The notes under the pieces were generated by a model. It had not been told where the DNA came from, ran no database searches, and saw only the letters and a program-made list of their open reading frames with translations. Shown in pieces: positions 44,541 through 52,834 of a stretch of DNA of 64,000 nucleotides. Origin of the DNA: an uncultured Bacteroidales bacterium. Lineage in GTDB: Bacteria > Bacteroidota > Bacteroidia > Bacteroidales > F082. Location: the NCBI GenBank assembly GCA_947303085.1, contig CAMYXP010000001.1, forward strand, positions 372,001 to 436,000, read 5' to 3'. The position numbers were made by a program, and so were the translations under genes. Numbering within the stretch: position 1 is the stretch's first letter; every line of letters starts with the position of its first letter.

Positions 44541-45733
44541 AGCTCAGGTTTTGAAAGTAATAATGATGAATCGTTGCCGCCGAAGCCGAAGGCGTTGCAC
44601 AAAATGTGTTTCAACTCCTTCTTAACTGATTGATGTACAGGCACTATGCCGTCTTCCATCGGCTGTGAGAAGTTCAGGTTGACTGGCAGGAAACCGTGTT
44701 GCAATGCCAGAATGCAGAACACTGCCTCGATAGAACCTGACGCGCTTGTGGTGTGTCCGGTGAATGGTTTTGTTGACGACATTGGCGGTACATTCTTGCC
44801 GAAGAGGCGTATCATAGCCTGGCTCTCGCTCACGTCGTTGTTGGGCGTTCCAGTGCCGTGCGCATTGATGTAATCAACTTTATCGGGTTGAATATCAGCG
44901 AGTTGCAAGGCTTCTTTCATCGCTCTGTAGGCTCCTTCGCCGTCGGGTGACGATGCCGTCTGATGGAAAGCGTCGCAGGCGTTGCCGTAGCCCGAGAGTA
45001 TGGCTTGTGCCTTCACTCCACGTCTCTTGGCGCTCTCTTCAGTCTCCAAAACGAGATATGCCGCGCCCTCGCCGAGGTTTAAGCCGGCTCTTGTGGCGTC
45101 GAACGGACGACAAGGCTTGGTATCCAGAATCATCAGCGCGTTGAAGCCGTTGAGGTGAAATTTGGTGATGCATTCACTGCCACCCACAACCACGATATCG
45201 GCCTCGCCACAACGTATCATGTTGGCTCCCAATATGATAGCGTTTGCCGCCGAAGAACAAGCTGTCGACAATGTGGTGATGAAGGCGAACTTCCCGAAGT
45301 GGTTGGCGGTCATCTCTGAACAGCTGCCGCAATCGTGCACGGCGATGTATTCCTTGTGAGTACTCTCTCCGATGTAGTCGAGATAATACTGCTCGCTCAT
45401 GTCCATGCCACCCACGGTGGTGCCAGAGATGAATCCTATTTTCGGAAGCATATCAGATGTCAGTTTCGCATCTTTCAACGCCTCATCCAACGCTATCATG
45501 CCCATCAACGCGGTACGTGTGGTGATTGCGTTGTCGTTGATATTCAAGCGTTTACGCATCTCGGCATCGCTCAGCTTCACCTCGCCGACAGGAAACTCCT
45601 TGTGATCCGTCTTGAGGTAAACTAGCGGTCCCACGCCAGAACGGTTGTTAAGCAACGCGTCTAAAGTCTCGTTTTTGTCGAGGCCGATCGCTGAAACAAC
45701 GCCGGTACCCGTTATCAAAATCGGTTTTGTCAT
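44537..45733 (-). CDS. Beta-ketoacyl-ACP synthase (KAS II type)
   Basis: This 398-residue condensing enzyme would add malonyl units to the growing polyene. The nucleophile C159 is in LSTACSSAAN. The two histidines are in HGTGTPNND and PFTGHTTSASG, so the Cys-His-His triad is complete. It follows the ACP gene with no gap and is coupled to the CLF-like gene. The adjacent KS/CLF/ACP set is the minimal type II polyketide synthase. Confidence 0.93.
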   Translation of the reverse strand: MTKPILITGTGVVSAIGLDKNETLDALLNNRSGVGPLVYLKTDHKEFPVGEVKLSDAEMRKRLNINDNAITTRTALMGMIALDEALKDAKLTSDMLPKIGFISGTTVGGMDMSEQYYLDYIGESTHKEYIAVHDCGSCSEMTANHFGKFAFITTLSTACSSAANAIILGANMIRCGEADIVVVGGSECITKFHLNGFNALMILDTKPCRPFDATRAGLNLGEGAAYLVLETEESAKRRGVKAQAILSGYGNACDAFHQTASSPDGEGAYRAMKEALQLADIQPDKVDYINAHGTGTPNNDVSESQAMIRLFGKNVPPMSSTKPFTGHTTSASGSIEAVFCILALQHGFLPVNLNFSQPMEDGIVPVHQSVKKELKHILCNAFGFGGNDSSLLLSKPEL

Positions 45734-45991
45734 TTATTTTGTTCTGTTCTTCTGGATGAAATCAGCCATCACGGTCACCGACTTGAAAATCTCCTTGCCT
45801 TGTGCGGGGTCTTTTAACTTGATGCCGTAGTTTTTCTCCATCAACACGATAAGTTCAAGAGCGTCAATTGAATCGAGACCGAGACCTTCGCCAAACAACG
45901 ATGCGTTTTCATCGATGTCTTCCGGTTTCATGTCTTCAAGGTTCAATGCTTCAATAATTTCCTGTTTCAGTTTGTAAATTAATTCGTCCAT
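45734..45991 (-). CDS. Acyl carrier protein 1
   Basis: This 85-residue carrier has the phosphopantetheine site S41 in GLGLDSIDALEL. The four-helix acidic pattern is typical. The chain would be tethered here while it is extended by the neighbouring KS/CLF. It is preceded by a 35-base gap and directly followed by the KS gene. Confidence 0.93.
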   Translation of the reverse strand: MDELIYKLKQEIIEALNLEDMKPEDIDENASLFGEGLGLDSIDALELIVLMEKNYGIKLKDPAQGKEIFKSVTVMADFIQKNRTK

Positions 45992-46026
45992 GATATTATT
46001 ATTTAAAATTTAACATTCAAATTTAT

Positions 46027-46581
46027 TTAATCCTTATATAATAAAAAGATTTTCGCTTCAAAATGCTCTTCGTCCAAACAGTCAAGCCAGCCGCCGATGA
46101 TGCTTTTAGTCATCGGGTCTTGAAATGAGTTTTTCAGATTCCGCTCGATGATTTTCTCGTCGTAATCCTCAACAACGATGAACGATGTCTCGCCGAAATA
46201 CTTGTTTCTGATGGCTATTTCGCCTGTCACGATGTTCGGCAGGGTGTAGACAAACGCTGCGGGGCTTGGGAAGAAATGCTCGGGGTCTTGTATCGTCGAC
46301 TGGTAATGCGTATCGGCTTGCAGCGACGCGTGTTTGTTGAAGAAGATGACGGCGCGGTCTTCACGTGGCTCGAAATCGCGGTTTCCTTCAGCGTTTAAAA
46401 GGAGTTCCGAAGCCACAAAACCAAGCTTGCTTAAGGTGTCCATCTTGAAAAACTTCGGATAGTCGCTTACGTTATTTCTGTACAACTCGGTGAGTAATGC
46501 CGAACCTTTCTCGTTGTGTGTCAATGCTTTACCATCGACTAACACCTTGTCTGGAGATATGTAAACGTTGTGTTTAATCAT
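46027..46581 (-). CDS. Short ketosynthase-like protein (half domain)
   Basis: This 184-residue protein starts at ATG 46581 (MIKHNVYIS). The segment FPSPAAFVYTLPNIVTGEIAIRNKYFGE matches the KS core helix and strand that precede the nucleophile. It continues with FIVVED in place of the cysteine loop and IIGGWLDCLD, like the IGG strand of KS proteins. The C-terminal half of the fold, with both histidines, is absent. It cannot be a synthase alone and may be a stabilising or gating partner. The start overlaps the KS gene by 8 bases. Similar short genes occur in Bacteroidota aryl polyene and flexirubin clusters (from memory). Confidence 0.6.
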   Translation of the reverse strand: MIKHNVYISPDKVLVDGKALTHNEKGSALLTELYRNNVSDYPKFFKMDTLSKLGFVASELLLNAEGNRDFEPREDRAVIFFNKHASLQADTHYQSTIQDPEHFFPSPAAFVYTLPNIVTGEIAIRNKYFGETSFIVVEDYDEKIIERNLKNSFQDPMTKSIIGGWLDCLDEEHFEAKIFLLYKD

Positions 46582-47695
46582 GTAAACCTCCTTTCGCAAA
46601 AAGCAAGGCCGCGTTGCAGCCTCCAAAACCTGACAACAGCTTGATGAAAGCGCGTTTGTTGGTAGGTCTGTTTTGGTTCGAAACGTCGAGTTTGTGAGTC
46701 ACTCCTAATGTCTCGAAGCCTCTGGTTCCCAATATGTTATGGTCGTTGACGGCCTGCATCGAGAGTAAGGTCTCAAGCACTCCGGCCGCTCCCATGGTGT
46801 GACCGAAATAGCCTTTCAGTGAATTGACTGGAACGCCTGCTAATCCTGCTCTTTCGATGGCTATCGACTCCATTTCGTCGTTGTACGGAGTGGCTGTTCC
46901 GTGTGCGTTGATAAATGCCACATCATCGGCTTTCAGGTCACCGAGAGCCACTTTCAAGGCTCTGTAGCTGCCTTCACCTGTACGCGACGGCCCGGAGATG
47001 TGGTTGGCGTCGTTTCTGATGGCTCCACGGCACGCAACCCATTCATTTTCAGTTACTTTATCTTTCTTTGTGAAAATAATCGTAGCGGCGGCATCGCCTA
47101 AGTTCAAACCGCAACGGTTGGCGTCGAAAGGCTTGCATTCGTCGGGCGATAAGGCCTTAAACGATTGAAAACCAGATACAATGAACGCTGACTGCACGTC
47201 CACGCCGCAGACGATGACGTAGTCATATTCACCGCTCTCTAGATAACGCATGGCTTCAATCTGTGCGCAAACGCCTGATATACAAGCATTTGACACTACG
47301 ATAGACTCATTGGGGTTCTTGAAATGATTGGAAACCTGTTTTGCCATCACTCCAAGCTTCACACGTTCCTGCGGGAATCCCGTCTCGCGTTTGTCGAGAA
47401 GGAAAACATTGCCTTTTGTCGTTGAGAGTATGAAAAGCACTCTGGCAGAAGCCGAGTCAATGCCAGTGTTTTCTAAAGCCTTTGATATTGAATGAATTAC
47501 GATTTGCTCGACTATGGTGTATCTGTCATCGGTGAACGCTTTTCTGTCGATCAGAGAGGCGACAAACGGCTCAGGCAAGCCCCAAAGTCCGTCGTAATGC
47601 TTCAGTGCTGACATGCCTGCCTTCACCGCCGCGTAGTTTTCGGCAGTGGTCATGCCTAATGGCGAGGTGATGTTATGAGCCACACATACTATCAT
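46574..47695 (-). CDS. Beta-ketoacyl-ACP synthase 2
   Basis: This 373-residue condensing enzyme starts at ATG 47695 (MIVCVAHNI), which overlaps the thioesterase stop as ATGA; a longer frame starting at 47722 was rejected. The nucleophile C138 in SNACISGVC and the histidines in HGTATPYND and YFGHTMGAAG are present. It is more divergent than the other two synthases and may start chains or act on a specific length. It is the partner candidate for the short KS-like protein encoded next. Confidence 0.88.
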   Translation of the reverse strand: MIVCVAHNITSPLGMTTAENYAAVKAGMSALKHYDGLWGLPEPFVASLIDRKAFTDDRYTIVEQIVIHSISKALENTGIDSASARVLFILSTTKGNVFLLDKRETGFPQERVKLGVMAKQVSNHFKNPNESIVVSNACISGVCAQIEAMRYLESGEYDYVIVCGVDVQSAFIVSGFQSFKALSPDECKPFDANRCGLNLGDAAATIIFTKKDKVTENEWVACRGAIRNDANHISGPSRTGEGSYRALKVALGDLKADDVAFINAHGTATPYNDEMESIAIERAGLAGVPVNSLKGYFGHTMGAAGVLETLLSMQAVNDHNILGTRGFETLGVTHKLDVSNQNRPTNKRAFIKLLSGFGGCNAALLFAKGGLHD

Positions 47696-48126
47696 TGATC
47701 GACCTCCCATCTTTTTTTCCATTCTTCGTAGAAAGCAGGATTTGTCAACACAAGCTGATAATTCGTTTTATCCATAAAAACCTGGACGGAATGGCCTGTC
47801 ACGTATACTTCTCCTGTCTTCGAGTCGCGGATTTCATAGTCGAAAATTATTTTAGCGGCGTCGCTCGGACGGTAAGTGATAGTGATTTCAGGCTTCATGC
47901 CGTAAATCAGAGGTTTTTTGTATTTGAAGGAAAGGTCGACGAGAGGCTCGAAGAAGCCTTTGTCGTACATCATCAGGTAACCTAAGTCGTATTTCCTGCC
48001 GAACTCCTCGCGCGCGTCTTCGAAGTAGATGGCATAATGTCCGTGCCAAACAACACCCATCGAATCGACCTCGCTAAAACGGATGTCGAAAGGTTTGGTT
48101 ACCGATAATATTTTTTCTTTCTTCAT
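47692..48126 (-). CDS. 4-hydroxybenzoyl-CoA-type thioesterase
   Basis: This 144-residue hotdog thioesterase has the motif DSMGVVWHGHYAIYFEDAREEF; the Asp and the HGHY loop are characteristic of the YbgC/4HBT family. It would hydrolyse stalled or finished acyl-ACP, as ApeK does. ATG 48126 (MKKEKIL) is chosen over an upstream TTG at 48135 that overlaps the preceding gene. Both neighbours are 4-6 bases away or overlapping. Confidence 0.87.
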   Translation of the reverse strand: MKKEKILSVTKPFDIRFSEVDSMGVVWHGHYAIYFEDAREEFGRKYDLGYLMMYDKGFFEPLVDLSFKYKKPLIYGMKPEITITYRPSDAAKIIFDYEIRDSKTGEVYVTGHSVQVFMDKTNYQLVLTNPAFYEEWKKRWEVDQ

Positions 48127-48131
48127 GATTA

Positions 48132-48569
48132 TCAATCTTTTGATTCTTTATCGGTCAAGGCAATCTTCATGTTGGCGTGAACAATTTCCTCGTTGCCGCT
48201 CTTAATGACAGCCTCCACCAACGTCATCTTAAACACTTCTTCTAAAAGCTTAATCGTTGTCGTCAGTTTTTCCCCGATTTTTGGAGTTCTTTCGATAGTT
48301 AGATTACTAATTGAGCCAATTACGCCGATTTTTACCGTTCCGCCTTTGTTCAAGTTGATGTAACCGATTCGAGCAGCGCATGTCTGAGCAATGTTTTCAA
48401 TCAATCCGGATGCTGTAAGTTGTTCATTTTCAATGAATAAATTATCTTCTCTTACTTGCAATTCGGTAACAGAATACACTTCGTCGCTCGATACAAGTCT
48501 GTCGATCATCACAAACGGAGGTCTCTGCGGTAGCAGCTCGTTTAATGTAATATCTTCAATCGCTCTCAT
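48132..48569 (-). CDS. ApeP-like hotdog protein with Glu but no His
   Basis: This 145-residue hotdog protein starts at ATG 48569, which overlaps the upstream stop as ATGA; the TTG three codons earlier was rejected. LPQRPPFVMIDRL is the usual dehydratase opening. The catalytic helix reads GLIENIAQT with E58, but the residue 14 positions earlier, where FabZ has His, is L44 (DNLFIEN). It is the mirror image of the 42208-42585 protein. A heterodimer would have one full His/Glu site. Confidence 0.8.
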   Translation of the reverse strand: MRAIEDITLNELLPQRPPFVMIDRLVSSDEVYSVTELQVREDNLFIENEQLTASGLIENIAQTCAARIGYINLNKGGTVKIGVIGSISNLTIERTPKIGEKLTTTIKLLEEVFKMTLVEAVIKSGNEEIVHANMKIALTDKESKD

Positions 48570-49459
48570 TGTTTCCAAAAATCAAAATAGTTAAACCATT
48601 GTGTCGGATATTTTCTGACTATTTCCTCGAGATTGTTGGCGAAAGCCTGTGCCAGCTGGTTAATCTGTTCACGCACTTTTGCCTGTCTGTCACAATGAAT
48701 TTCACGCACATAGGCATGATATCGCTTCACGCCTTCCTTCATGACGAACACTGCCAACACCGAGATGTTTTTCTGCGCCGCCAAGGCAAAAGCTCCAATA
48801 GGAAAACGTGCTTTTTCTCCGAAAAACATGCAATCAGCGGCTTTTTGAGATCCGAAGACTCGGTCGGCAGGCATGCTCACAATCTCTCCGTTGTCGACAG
48901 CGTCATTCATGGCAAACAGATGCGACATGTCAGCTTTCACTGGAATCATACTCATGTTGTTTTGCGATAGCAGTCTCTGACGGTTCTCCATCACTGTGGC
49001 AGTCTCGCCAGCATAAACTAACGCATTGAATCTCTTTGATTTAGGTTTTAATGAATAACCAGCAATCTCATAGTTCCCAACATGACTGCTTAATGAGACA
49101 AAACCTTCGGGATGAGTCTCCAATTCATCCATAAGTGCTTGACCATCAGTGATAAAGCTGTATTTTTTGCCAGCATAAACGCCGAAACGATCTAAAATGA
49201 TCTGCCCAAAACGAAAATGGTTCATGTAGACGTTGCCAAATGCTTTCAGCACTCCATAATTAAATCTTTTACGGAAAAACTGATACATCGATTTATAGCC
49301 TTTTCTATTGAAAATCATATAGAAAGGCACCACTATCGACATCACGGAGTATAATAGCCACAGCGGCATTATACGAAACATGACGATAAGCGAACGTTGC
49401 ATCCAAGGCAATCCATCGGTCTTGCCCGACCATTCGTTATGTTGCAGCTCGTTGACCAT
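48566..49459 (-). CDS. LpxL/HtrB-like lysophospholipid acyltransferase
   Basis: This membrane acyltransferase has 297 residues from ATG 49459, with a GTG just upstream as an alternative. One hydrophobic helix lies near the N-terminus. The catalytic motif is SSHVGNYE (HX4D/E form) and a MPADRVFG block follows. Relatives add a secondary acyl chain to lipid A or join acyl-ACP to lipid acceptors. In aryl polyene clusters such genes are thought to place the polyene chain on its lipid anchor. It lies directly between an ACP and a dehydratase gene. Confidence 0.83.
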   Translation of the reverse strand: MVNELQHNEWSGKTDGLPWMQRSLIVMFRIMPLWLLYSVMSIVVPFYMIFNRKGYKSMYQFFRKRFNYGVLKAFGNVYMNHFRFGQIILDRFGVYAGKKYSFITDGQALMDELETHPEGFVSLSSHVGNYEIAGYSLKPKSKRFNALVYAGETATVMENRQRLLSQNNMSMIPVKADMSHLFAMNDAVDNGEIVSMPADRVFGSQKAADCMFFGEKARFPIGAFALAAQKNISVLAVFVMKEGVKRYHAYVREIHCDRQAKVREQINQLAQAFANNLEEIVRKYPTQWFNYFDFWKQ

Positions 49460-49462
49460 CAC

Positions 49463-49705
49463 CTAGGCTGTCTTTCTCTCGATATAGTCGCAGAACTGGT
49501 TGAATGTCTTTACGTTAGCCATTTCTTCGGTCTTGATTTTGAAACCGAATTTACGCTCGACGATTACCACGATGTCAACAAAATCAAGGCTGTCGATGCC
49601 GATGTCTTCTTTCAGACGAGCTTCCGGTTTGATTTTTTCTTCGTCAATTTCAAGATCTTCAATCAAAAACTCTTTAACTTTTGCTTCAATTTCTTTTCTT
49701 TCCAT
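49463..49705 (-). CDS. Acyl carrier protein 2
   Basis: This 80-residue carrier has the phosphopantetheine serine S39 in IGIDSLDFVDI. It has more lysine at the N-terminus than ACP 1, so the two likely serve different partners, for instance starter loading versus elongation. The acyltransferase gene begins 3 bases after its stop. Confidence 0.93.
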   Translation of the reverse strand: MERKEIEAKVKEFLIEDLEIDEEKIKPEARLKEDIGIDSLDFVDIVVIVERKFGFKIKTEEMANVKTFNQFCDYIERKTA

Positions 49706-49737
49706 ATTAATAATAATTTAATCCTAATTCTAATAAA

Positions 49738-49766
49738 ACTCTAAACTCTACACTTTAAACTCTACA
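49738..49766 (-). repeat. AGTTTAAAGTGTAGAG heptad array after the methyltransferase stop
   Basis: In the sense direction the TAG stop runs into AGTTTAAAGTGTAGAGTTTAGAGTTTT. The words match those after gap and nusA. It is the main non-coding insert in this part of the operon, before ACP 2. Confidence 0.6.
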
Positions 49767-50865
49767 CTTTCTTGCATACCATGATGCTGTGTCCATGTCC
49801 TAAGCCGTCGTGGATGCATTCGACTTCCAGACCTGCTTGTTTCACTAGGCGTTCCATGTCGTCGGAGTGATACATCTTGCTGTTTCCGTTTGCCAATGCT
49901 GTGAAATAAAGGCTTGTCATTGTCAATGCGAATGCCGCTGAAGGATAGTTCTGACGATCCCAAAACGTCTCCATGATGCAGAGGCGGCTGTTTTTGTCCA
50001 TTATCTTCGCGGCTCTTGAAACGATGCTCAGAATCTCGTCTTCGCCAAAGCAGTCGAGGAACTGGCTCATCCAGATGACATCGTAATGTTTGTTTGTCGG
50101 GAACTGCTGAGCGTCGTCAAGCAGGTTGATGCCGTAGCCGTCGATGCGTTCGTAGCCTTTCTTGCCTTTGGTGAATTTGCGCATCATCTCAAGCTGCTGT
50201 GGCAAATCCATGATTGTAACGTTCACGTCTTCATCGAAGTCGACGCAGCGCAAAGCCCAACGGCCGGTGTTGCCTCCAACGTCGAGCAAGGTCTTTGTTC
50301 TTGTTTTGCCATTGAAGATAATCTGCAGAGCCTGGCTGAAAGAATGGTCGGAGTAGAAGTGGTCGAATCCGAACCAGCTTTTCTGAACCTGCTCAGGCAG
50401 CTGTGAGAGGCCTTCGTAGATTGTAGGCCAGTCGCCGAAATGCTTCAAACCGGCGGGACGGCCTTCTTTCAGAGCCTCCTCGAGGAGAAACCAGCCTTCG
50501 TAGTTGACGTCGTGATTGAAGTCGATGTTTGCGCGGATGGCGGTGTCGGTGAGCAGGAAGAATCCTGTTTTCGACATGGTGAAACGGTCGGTGTCTTTGT
50601 CGACCAGCACCAGTCCGATGCAGAGCGAACCTTCTATCAGCACCTTCACGGCGTATGGCGAGAGGCCTGTCTTGGCCACTATTTCCTCTTGTGTCATGCC
50701 TTCTTCGCTGTCGCGCAGCATGTCGAGGATGCCAAATTTGATCATAAGACGTCCGACTTGGAAAATGATAGGACCGAAAGCGATGTAATAAGCTAATTCT
50801 TGAGCTTCTCCCGCTTTTTTGTGTTCTTTGGTATAAGCCTTTTCGAGACCTGGAAATAATTTCAT
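49762..50865 (-). CDS. SAM-dependent O-methyltransferase
   Basis: This 367-residue class I methyltransferase has an N-terminal winged-helix dimerisation domain (GMTQEEIVAKTGLSPYAVKVL) and a SAM-binding loop DVGGNTGRWA near residue 191. It resembles plant-type and polyketide O-methyltransferases. Methylation of the aryl hydroxyl or ring of the coumaroyl head is the likely role. The gene is separated from the KS upstream by one base. Confidence 0.82.
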   Translation of the reverse strand: MKLFPGLEKAYTKEHKKAGEAQELAYYIAFGPIIFQVGRLMIKFGILDMLRDSEEGMTQEEIVAKTGLSPYAVKVLIEGSLCIGLVLVDKDTDRFTMSKTGFFLLTDTAIRANIDFNHDVNYEGWFLLEEALKEGRPAGLKHFGDWPTIYEGLSQLPEQVQKSWFGFDHFYSDHSFSQALQIIFNGKTRTKTLLDVGGNTGRWALRCVDFDEDVNVTIMDLPQQLEMMRKFTKGKKGYERIDGYGINLLDDAQQFPTNKHYDVIWMSQFLDCFGEDEILSIVSRAAKIMDKNSRLCIMETFWDRQNYPSAAFALTMTSLYFTALANGNSKMYHSDDMERLVKQAGLEVECIHDGLGHGHSIMVCKKV

Positions 50866-50866
50866 G

Positions 50867-52093
50867 TTATTTAATTTTCTTGATTATCAATGCACTGTTT
50901 GTTCCGCCAAAACCGAAAGAGTTGGAAAGGATGGTGTTCAATGCCTTTTCTTTGGTTTTGTTGACGATATTGAGACCTTCGGAATACTCGTCGGGGTTCT
51001 CGAAGTTGATGTTTGGAGCTATGAAGCTGCCTTGCATCATGAGGATTGAGTAGACTATCTCGCTTGCGCCAGCCATCCAGCATTCGTGTCCGGTCATCGA
51101 TTTTGTTGATGAAATCGGGGTTTGTGTGGCTCCGAAGAGTTTTTTGAGTGCCATTGCCTCGAACATGTCGCCTTGCGGTGTCGAGGTGGCGTGTGCGTTC
51201 ACGTAGTCGATGTCTTCGGCTTTTACGCCTGCTTCTTTCATGGCGCGTGTCATGGCACGGTAGCAGCCGTCTTCGCTTGGTTGTGAGATGTGGCTCTCGC
51301 CGTTCGACGAGAATCCGTAGCCGCACACCTCGGCGAGTATCGTGGCTCCGCGGGCGATGGCGTGGTCGTAGTCTTCCAGCACTAACGCGGCCGCTCCGCC
51401 ACTCGGCACGAGGCCGTCACGGTTGCGGTCGAACGGACGCGATGCCTTGGTAGGCTCGTCGACGCGGGTCGAAAACGCACTGATGCCGTCGAAACTGCCC
51501 ATCGATAGGTAGTTGGCCTCCTGAGCACCGCCGCAGAGTACCATATCCTGCAGACCATTACGAATCAATAAGGCGCCTAAACCTATTGAGTGTGAGCCGC
51601 TTGCGCATGCTGCGCTGATGGTCATGTTTATTCCTTTGAGGTGGAAGATGGTGGAGAGGTTCATCGTCACGGTGGAGTTCATCGACTGGAATATTGCCGA
51701 CGAACCTATCAGGGTGGTGTCTTTCTTCTCGAGAGCTATCTCGTGCGACTCAATGACGGCTTTTGCCGATGAGTCGTTGCCGAACAGCACGCCGATCTCG
51801 TTGTTCAAGAGGTATTCCTCGTTGATTTTAGCCTGCTCGAACGCCTCGAGTGCAGCCACGTAAGCGTATTCGCCTTCTTCGGCGAGATACATGCGGAGCT
51901 TGCGGTCGAGTTTACCTTTCAGCTGCGGCTTCTCCACTATGCCGGTAAGAGGCGAGCGGTAACCGTATTCGGTGCGCTGCGGGTCGATGCCGATGCCGGA
52001 ACGTCCTTCACGTAACGATGCGCTGACTTCTTCTTTATTTTTCCCAATGCATGACCAGATGCCCATGCCTGTGATGACTACTCTTCTTGCCAT
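50867..52093 (-). CDS. Beta-ketoacyl-ACP synthase 3 (KAS I/II type)
   Basis: This 408-residue condensing enzyme has the full triad: C163 in SAACASGSHS, one His in HATSTPQGD and one in TGHECWMAGASE. The TGHE-W-AGASE variant sets it apart from the KS at 44537-45733. It may handle the first extension from the coumaroyl starter. It sits 12 bases after the ketoreductase gene. Confidence 0.92.
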   Translation of the reverse strand: MARRVVITGMGIWSCIGKNKEEVSASLREGRSGIGIDPQRTEYGYRSPLTGIVEKPQLKGKLDRKLRMYLAEEGEYAYVAALEAFEQAKINEEYLLNNEIGVLFGNDSSAKAVIESHEIALEKKDTTLIGSSAIFQSMNSTVTMNLSTIFHLKGINMTISAACASGSHSIGLGALLIRNGLQDMVLCGGAQEANYLSMGSFDGISAFSTRVDEPTKASRPFDRNRDGLVPSGGAAALVLEDYDHAIARGATILAEVCGYGFSSNGESHISQPSEDGCYRAMTRAMKEAGVKAEDIDYVNAHATSTPQGDMFEAMALKKLFGATQTPISSTKSMTGHECWMAGASEIVYSILMMQGSFIAPNINFENPDEYSEGLNIVNKTKEKALNTILSNSFGFGGTNSALIIKKIK

Positions 52094-52105
52094 AAATCTT
52101 CGATT

Positions 52106-52834
52106 TTAAGTATACAATCCTCCGTTGATGGAGATTACTTGTCCAGTGATATACGCCGACTCGTCGGAGGCGAGGAATGCCGTCAGATTGGCCACTTCCT
52201 CAGGCTTTCCGAAACGTCCCATCGGGATGAGCTTCTTCAGCTCGTCCTCGTTCAGCTCTTTCGTCATGTCGGTGGCTATGAAGCCTGGTGCAATGGCGTT
52301 GACGGTGACTTTGCGTGCCGCCACTTCCTGCGCTAATGCCTTGGTCGCTCCGATGAGAGCCGCCTTGGCTGCCGAATAATTGGTCTGCCCCGGAAGGCCT
52401 TTCAATCCTGACAACGACGCCATGTTGATGACGCGTCCGTTGCGGTGTGTCATCATGTCTTTCAGCAGACGGCGCGTGATGTAGAAGAATCCGTTCAGGG
52501 TGGTGTCGAGGACGTTGCTCCATTCGTTTTCCTGCATGAAAATCATCAGGTTGTCTTTGCGGATGCCTGCGTTGTTGACCAGCACGCTGATGTAATCATC
52601 AGGATGCGCGGCCTGCCACGACTCCAGTGCGGCCTCGATGGCTTTGGGGTCAGCCACATTGAAAGGCAGAAGCTCGCCTGTGCCTCCGGCTTCCTGCACC
52701 TGTTTTAACGTTTCTTCAGCGGCTTCTTTGTTCGACTGATAGTTGATGATGACGGCAAAACCGTCTTTGGCGAGGCGCAAAGCGACAGCCTTGCCCAAAC
52801 CACGAGAAGCGCCTGTGATGAGAGCGTATTTCAT
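52106..52834 (-). CDS. 3-oxoacyl-ACP reductase (FabG-like)
   Basis: This NADPH-dependent short-chain reductase of 242 residues reduces the 3-keto group after each condensation. TGASRGLG is at residues 7-14, NNAG near 88, and the catalytic Ser and YSAAK follow at about 140-157. ApeQ plays this role in known aryl polyene pathways. The start overlaps the ammonia-lyase stop by one base (TAATG). Confidence 0.92.
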   Translation of the reverse strand: MKYALITGASRGLGKAVALRLAKDGFAVIINYQSNKEAAEETLKQVQEAGGTGELLPFNVADPKAIEAALESWQAAHPDDYISVLVNNAGIRKDNLMIFMQENEWSNVLDTTLNGFFYITRRLLKDMMTHRNGRVINMASLSGLKGLPGQTNYSAAKAALIGATKALAQEVAARKVTVNAIAPGFIATDMTKELNEDELKKLIPMGRFGKPEEVANLTAFLASDESAYITGQVISINGGLYT

